A stretch of DNA of 25,961 nucleotides from Methanomassiliicoccaceae archaeon (GTDB taxonomy: Archaea > Thermoplasmatota > Thermoplasmata > Methanomassiliicoccales > Methanomethylophilaceae): NCBI GenBank assembly GCA_009780795.1, contig WQZJ01000004.1, positions 1-25,961 on the forward strand, given 5' to 3'. Positions 22,020 through 25,961 of the stretch are shown here, piece after piece. Position 1 is the stretch's first letter; every line of letters begins with the position of its first letter. The notes beneath the pieces are model-generated. The model ran no database searches. It was given only the letters and a program-made list of their open reading frames with translations, and was not told the DNA's origin. Both the position numbers and the translations under genes were made by a program.

Positions 22020-22046
22020 GGCGGGGTGAACCCCGCCATCCTTTTT
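22020..22046 (+). terminator. Hairpin-T5 terminator of the propeller gene
   Basis: GGCGGGG-TGAA-CCCCGCC (22020-22037) is a perfect seven-base stem with a four-base loop, followed by ATCCTTTTT (T5 at 22042-22046), 15 bases after the stop codon. Confidence 0.8.
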
Positions 22047-22239
22047 CACTCGATCTTTTTGTAATTGTGCAAGAAAGGAGGGGAAGAGGTACGGCGCAGA
22101 CCTCGTCCTTGGGAAAAAGACCATGCAGAACGAGGACATTCAAAAGGAACTTCTGGATCAGATCTTGATCGGTGGGAAGAACGTCTTCCGGAACAAACAG
22201 ACAGAGCAACTCGTTTTCGCGTTGGCATCCGGTTCAAAG

Positions 22240-22803
22240 TTACCTGTAATTACTGTTCACCACTTCGTAGATGACGTACGGCTCCAGACTGACTACCGGT
22301 CTGGCAGAGTCCGGATCATCAAGATCGATCACAATCGTTGTCTGGTTATTTTTGTAATGCAGTTTTTCTGATACATCTTTAAGATCAAGTGTTTTTATTA
22401 TATCGGATGTTCTCCAATCTCGGAACCTCATGTCGTTTTTCATTATCTCTACGAGTCCCTCGAATCCTTCAAGCCCTTCGAACCCATCAAACCTTCCATA
22501 CCCATCAGACAACGAGAGTTCTATGATGTATATCTTGCCGCCGATAAGTCTCAAATAGTCATCGGCCAAGCATAATGCGCTCTCTTCGGAATATGACATC
22601 CAGTCAACATAGTAAAAGTGCTCTGTCAGACCAAGTCCATCGGCGCCGTTCGGGTCTTTCCGATGATCTCCCTCGGTTACATACAATCCCAATCCGCTCC
22701 CACGTGTTACCAGGGTCTTCGGATGCGTCGAATGTCTTTCCAACATTTCCTCGAGCGGTCTGTCTGTGTAGATAGCACAGTAATATGACATTTTATACAT
22801 CAT
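22240..22803 (-). CDS. Protein of unknown function
   Basis: A 187-residue soluble protein with no signal peptide or membrane helix. It begins with a hydrophobic strand (Tyr-Tyr-Cys-Ala-Ile-Tyr-Thr-Asp-Arg-Pro), has a Gly-Ser-Gly-Leu-Gly-Leu-Tyr stretch (35-41), and in the middle a low-complexity Phe-Asp-Gly-Phe-Glu-Gly-Leu-Glu-Gly-Phe-Glu-Gly-Leu run (105-117). The end is acidic, then beta-like. I recognise no family. The start is ATG 22803; ATG 22800 and 22791 are in frame as alternatives. TTAATATTATATCGG (about 22818-22832 on the - strand) would give a leaderless or near-leaderless transcript. It is convergent with the propeller gene, whose terminator lies about 195 bases away. Confidence 0.65.
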   Translation of the reverse strand: MMYKMSYYCAIYTDRPLEEMLERHSTHPKTLVTRGSGLGLYVTEGDHRKDPNGADGLGLTEHFYYVDWMSYSEESALCLADDYLRLIGGKIYIIELSLSDGYGRFDGFEGLEGFEGLVEIMKNDMRFRDWRTSDIIKTLDLKDVSEKLHYKNNQTTIVIDLDDPDSARPVVSLEPYVIYEVVNSNYR

Positions 22804-23119
22804 CGACTAGGGGCCCGATATAATATTAATGTATCATCTATCAAGAACCGTAGATAATTCATCATCAGCCGTTCAGAGAAGGTATAGAGTTTCGCACTCA
22901 AAGGCCCCCAGTCCGGAATGCAGTGACGGACCCGTACGACTTGATAGAAAGAACATGAATTAAAACTTTTTAGAAAATATTAAAAACCCAAAAAGAGAGA
23001 ATTCATGTTCTAAGATCGAAAGAAGAAAAACGACAGATTAAAACAAATCCGATGATTCCGAAAGCAGAAAGATAAGGAAATGAAGAAAGGATGCTTGGAT
23101 TATGTAGTCACTGAGCTTT
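22804..23119. other. Gene-free region with long inverted repeats
   Basis: No credible gene. It holds the promoter of the gene ending at 22240, a 9-bp inverted repeat TCTATCAAG/CTTGATAGA (22837-22845 with 22940-22948) that encloses a smaller GTCCG/CGGAC hairpin (about 22911-22931), and directly behind it the 12-bp inverted repeat at 22950-23011. The part from 23012 to 23119 is purine-rich and shows nothing further. Confidence 0.6.
22950..23011. repeat. Nested 12-bp and 6-bp inverted repeats
   Basis: AGAACATGAATT (22950-22961) pairs perfectly with AATTCATGTTCT (23000-23011). Inside, after four unpaired bases on each side, CTTTTT (22966-22971) pairs with AAAAAG (22990-22995), leaving an 18-base AT-rich loop. 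As RNA or as cruciform DNA it forms one long symmetrical stem. Confidence 0.65.
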
Positions 23120-23161
23120 AAAAAAATATTACCCGGCCGATGATTTCCATGCATCGGCCGG
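23120..23161 (-). terminator. Hairpin-T7 terminator of the giant surface-protein gene
   Basis: On the - strand CCGGCCGATG (23152-23161) pairs with CATCGGCCGG (23133-23142), a perfect ten-base stem with a nine-base loop, followed by GGTAATATTTTTTT (T7 at 23120-23126). It matches the terminator at 14278-14318 in core sequence and placement. Confidence 0.8.
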
Positions 23162-23212
23162 TTGGTCAAAGTGCGCCCAATGGAGGTTGGGCACGTTTCA
23201 TCGTTCCGGATC

Positions 23213-25961
23213 TCAAGGTCTGAACACCAAGAACCACGCCACAGCGACCACTCCCAATACCGCCGCTACGACGATACCGATGTAAAGCATGGTGTTGTCG
23301 TTCCCTCCGCTGTCGTTACTCGGCGACGGTTCTGGCGCCCCCGTACTGGCAGTCACGGTGAAACTAACGGTGAATGTCTGCGATGTGATATCCGCACCGC
23401 TTACCGTTACCGTTGCTGTGTAAGTACCGACTGCGAGATCTGCCATTGGCGTTACGGTGAACGTGTTGCTCCCTCCCTTCGCGATGTCCGCTATGGACGT
23501 CTTATTCAGGGTGAAGCTTAACGCGTTCGCTCCCGACAGGGCGATGTTCAGATTGCCCGTTGCTCCGGTGCCGGTGTTGCTCACTGTCACCGTGTGTGCA
23601 GCCTGCGCTCCGTATCCGTGCGTCACGGAACCGAAGTTTCTGTTCCCCGTCTGGCTAAGTGATACTCCGTATGTAATCGGCTCCCAGTCACAATCGAGGC
23701 TTCCTATCACCAGTGCCCTGAACAAAGGCCCGTCCTCAAAGTGATATACCGGTCTTTGTCCGTTCACTGTGTAATCTGCCGATGCAATTGCGAATCCCTC
23801 AAAATTCCCGCTAGCGTTCAAACCTGTAGGAGGTTTTACATGCACTATGTCCACGGCAGGTGTACCGTTGAACGTCAATTTCGCCGCAAGGTTTCCTTTA
23901 GTATCGTCTGCTTTTACCCAGAGGACTCCTTCGTATTCGTCATAGTCAAGGGACATTGCCGCGCCGAGTTTGCTGTCTATGTCGGCTATCCTGACAAAGG
24001 TTTCGTCTTCGTTCAGAACGAATGCATATACATGACCGTTCGCTTCGAGCGCCACGAAGAATACGCCGTTCGCTATCGCATTGGGGTAGTCATTCGGATC
24101 AAAGAGCTTGCCTTTATTCTCGTCGTACAGCTTACCTGCCACATCGGCATTTGAAACCCATTCGACCGCTTCTATACCGAGGTTCGCCGGAACATCGGGC
24201 AGGGACTTGGTTATATCCCATTCGTATGATGCTTTGATGACATCTGCCGTCAACCAAGAATCTTTCTCTATCCGCAGAATGACATTCCAGTTCTCATTGC
24301 TTCTGTTGTTGTCACGTTCGGAAGCGAAATAGACATGTCCGTCGGCATCCACGGTGATGCCTTCCGTATCGGCATCGTTGCTGTTTCTGCTCTTGAAGGT
24401 CACGCTTTTACCATTTGCGGTAAAACCGTCTGCGAAAGTTATTTCCCCGGTCTCTCGGTCAACGTCCAAGATCCAGAATCTGCCGTCTTTGTTGTTCACC
24501 GCATATAATTGACCGTTATGGAAATCCAACCCAGAAGCATCCAATCTTGATCCGTTCGGTAAGAATGTCCTAGATGTATCCCAGACCGTCACATCTTGAC
24601 TGCCGGGCCATGCGATGATCGGAATATAATCGCTGAGGAGCACCAATGCGTTCATGGCCGACTGTAATTTGGTCCTTGCGGAATTCACCTCTGCCTGTGT
24701 TGCATCGTTATTGGAAGCAATCACGATCGCGTTCTGGTATGCCTCATAGAATGCATCCCATGTTGCTGCCGCATAATCGTTCTCGACCTTCTCAGATGCC
24801 TGAGTTATGAGATTATTCAGTGCGGTTTTGTTCACGACCGCATTGCTTCCTTTCCCGTCGCCGATGATGACTATGTCGTTGATGGAGGTGTTACCGTTCG
24901 CCCCCAGATTTGTCAATCCGTTGAAGACGATGCGGAGGTAGACCTCGGCCAGATCCTCCATCTCGGCAGGGAGTATAAATCCATCATATGAAGGGCGCAG
25001 GGCCGCATACGTGTCATTGCTCATTCTGGATATGGCAGGTATGTCATTAGTACCTGTTTCGGAATTCTCTATTATGGTGTAAGGTCCCTCCGGGTCACCT
25101 ATGCTGTATGCGAGCAGGAATGCATCCGGGCCGCTTCCGGTTGACTTCTGTGAGCAACTGAACCGTATGTTCTCATAACCGAGCGTCGAGAATGCGATCT
25201 GGAATGCATCGGCGTTGTCGAGGCCTGCCACGCTTACCGGTTTCCATCCACCGGTCGTTTGTGCATTGTTAAAGACTATTGGAGTCCTTCCCGTTCCGCC
25301 GATGGCCTTCTGCGTGTTGTCGCTCCATATGGTCAGGTTAGAAACATCAGCGTAAATACCTGAATCCGCGCTGAACATGTTGCCCGTTTCGGCCGCGGTC
25401 GCAGTGTCACGGGTCAGCGACATGAGCTCGACATCCGTGAGCATCGTGATGACATCGCCTATTATGACTATGTCGTTGATGGAGGTGTTACCGTTCGCCC
25501 CCAGATTGGTCAATCCGTTGAAAACTATACGTAGATAGACCTCTGCCTCGTTCTCCATTTCGGCAGGAAGGATGAAATCACTGTAGGATGACTGTAAGGC
25601 CGCATACGTGTCATTGCTTATTCTGCTTATAGCAGGTATTCCGTTCGTGCCTGTTTCAGAGTCTGATATCAGGGCGTAAGGCCCTTCCGGGTCACCTATG
25701 CTGTATGCGAGCAGGAATGCATCCGGACCGCTTCCGGTGGATTTCTGGCTTGCTGAGAATCTTATGTTCTCGTAACCGAGTGTTGAGAACTTTATCTGGA
25801 ATGCATCGGCGTTGTCGAGGCCTGCCACGCTTACCGGTTTCCATCCGCCGGTCGTTTGTGCATTGTTAAAGACTATTGGAGTCCTTCCCGTTCCGCCGAT
25901 GGCCTTCTGCGTGTTGTCGCTCCATATGGTCAGGTTAGAAACATCAGCGTAAATACCTGAA
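23213..25961 (-). CDS. Giant repeat-containing surface protein (5' end outside window)
   Basis: The frame is open to the right edge, giving at least 915 C-terminal residues. From the visible N-terminal side: two copies of a 199-residue unit (25961-25454, incomplete, and 25453-24857) carrying a beta-sandwich-like domain (Phe-Ser-Thr-Leu-Gly-Tyr-Glu-Asn-Ile-Arg-Phe, then Val-Tyr-Leu-Arg-Ile-Val-Phe and Ile-Asn-Asp-Ile-Val-Ile-Ile-Gly) like one found in Firmicutes cell-wall proteins; a FIVAR-like helical repeat (about 24835-24640); a propeller-like domain of SdiA-regulated or phytase-esterase type (about 24600-23700; Ala-Ser-Gly-Leu-Asp-Phe, Glu-Gly-Ile-Thr-Val-Asp); an Ig-like domain (about 23665-23350); a Ser/Asn linker; and a membrane helix ending Phe-Arg-Pro. 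It is probably an adhesin or surface-display protein. The internal GTG at 25828 is not its true start, because homologous repeat sequence runs through it. Confidence 0.83.
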   Translation of the reverse strand, partial: SGIYADVSNLTIWSDNTQKAIGGTGRTPIVFNNAQTTGGWKPVSVAGLDNADAFQIKFSTLGYENIRFSASQKSTGSGPDAFLLAYSIGDPEGPYALISDSETGTNGIPAISRISNDTYAALQSSYSDFILPAEMENEAEVYLRIVFNGLTNLGANGNTSINDIVIIGDVITMLTDVELMSLTRDTATAAETGNMFSADSGIYADVSNLTIWSDNTQKAIGGTGRTPIVFNNAQTTGGWKPVSVAGLDNADAFQIAFSTLGYENIRFSCSQKSTGSGPDAFLLAYSIGDPEGPYTIIENSETGTNDIPAISRMSNDTYAALRPSYDGFILPAEMEDLAEVYLRIVFNGLTNLGANGNTSINDIVIIGDGKGSNAVVNKTALNNLITQASEKVENDYAAATWDAFYEAYQNAIVIASNNDATQAEVNSARTKLQSAMNALVLLSDYIPIIAWPGSQDVTVWDTSRTFLPNGSRLDASGLDFHNGQLYAVNNKDGRFWILDVDRETGEITFADGFTANGKSVTFKSRNSNDADTEGITVDADGHVYFASERDNNRSNENWNVILRIEKDSWLTADVIKASYEWDITKSLPDVPANLGIEAVEWVSNADVAGKLYDENKGKLFDPNDYPNAIANGVFFVALEANGHVYAFVLNEDETFVRIADIDSKLGAAMSLDYDEYEGVLWVKADDTKGNLAAKLTFNGTPAVDIVHVKPPTGLNASGNFEGFAIASADYTVNGQRPVYHFEDGPLFRALVIGSLDCDWEPITYGVSLSQTGNRNFGSVTHGYGAQAAHTVTVSNTGTGATGNLNIALSGANALSFTLNKTSIADIAKGGSNTFTVTPMADLAVGTYTATVTVSGADITSQTFTVSFTVTASTGAPEPSPSNDSGGNDNTMLYIGIVVAAVLGVVAVAWFLVFRP
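24857..25961 (-). repeat. 597-bp in-frame tandem repeat
   Basis: The copies span 24857-25453 and 25454-25961; the second is cut by the window edge after 508 bases. The period is 597 bp (199 codons) at several anchor points. Similarity is uneven: the last 110 bases visible at the right edge are identical to 25253-25364, while the parts near 25040 and 25640 differ at many positions. Confidence 0.9.

Noticed and set aside
22123..22371. 82-residue + strand frame (Met-Gln-Asn-Glu-Asp...)
   Set aside because: It overlaps the better supported - strand gene from 22240, has no good ribosome binding site, and its second half is the antisense of that gene. The first 110 bases might be a remnant, but this cannot be shown.
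24857..25961. CRISPR array or satellite DNA in the repeated region
   Set aside because: The repeats are long, in frame and protein-coding, with a 597-bp period; there are no short repeats with unique spacers.
1..25961. In-frame amber (pyrrolysine) readthrough genes
   Set aside because: Methanomassiliicoccales often use pyrrolysine, but none of the identified genes needs a TAG readthrough to reach family length, and no methylamine methyltransferase was seen.

Overview
This is archaeal DNA, almost certainly from a methanogen of the Thermoplasmatota, most likely the order Methanomassiliicoccales. The reasons are archaeal-type ribosomal proteins and initiation factors (L7Ae, S28e, L24e, S6e, aIF5B, aIF2 gamma), TATA-box promoters 20-30 bases ahead of often leaderless genes, and a gene for methanogenesis marker protein 8. 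Large surface proteins with Listeria-Bacteroides, FIVAR and other Firmicutes-like domains fit a host-associated member, but that last step is inference.

Layout. Positions 1-7156 are a conserved housekeeping block read on the + strand: two membrane-protein genes, then the translation operon rpl7ae-rps28e-rpl24e-ndk-infB, a sugar-phosphate isomerase, and a second operon rps6e-aIF2 gamma-PIN nuclease. Positions 7149-10764 hold methanogenesis marker 8 and a cyclophilin overlapping on the - strand, a small membrane protein, a flavin-binding PNPOx-like protein, and, divergently on +, a C_GCAxxG_C_C cysteine protein and an epoxyqueuosine-reductase-like iron-sulfur protein.

From 10765 the window becomes an accessory region. 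It holds two unrelated Fic (AMPylation) genes, each bracketed by its own pair of direct repeats and with repeated operator-like DNA in front, and a YbjQ-family gene between them. Next comes a 1053-residue membrane-anchored surface protein with an apparently intact PHP phosphoesterase domain, then a GC-rich patch that may be a small RNA, a YciI-like gene and purC. The last third has a protein of unknown function, a secreted seven-bladed propeller protein, another unknown gene, and the 3' part of a giant repeat-containing surface protein that runs off the right edge.

The most interesting theme is the surface-protein set. Three genes (14366-17527, 20236-22005, 23213-25961) end in the same kind of C-terminal anchor (an Asp-Asn-x-x-Leu-Tyr motif, a hydrophobic helix, then a short Arg/Lys end). 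Two of them also share an Ig-like domain and a matching 3' untranslated region and terminator. This looks like an exchangeable display cassette. No CRISPR array, tRNA, rRNA or insertion sequence was seen.
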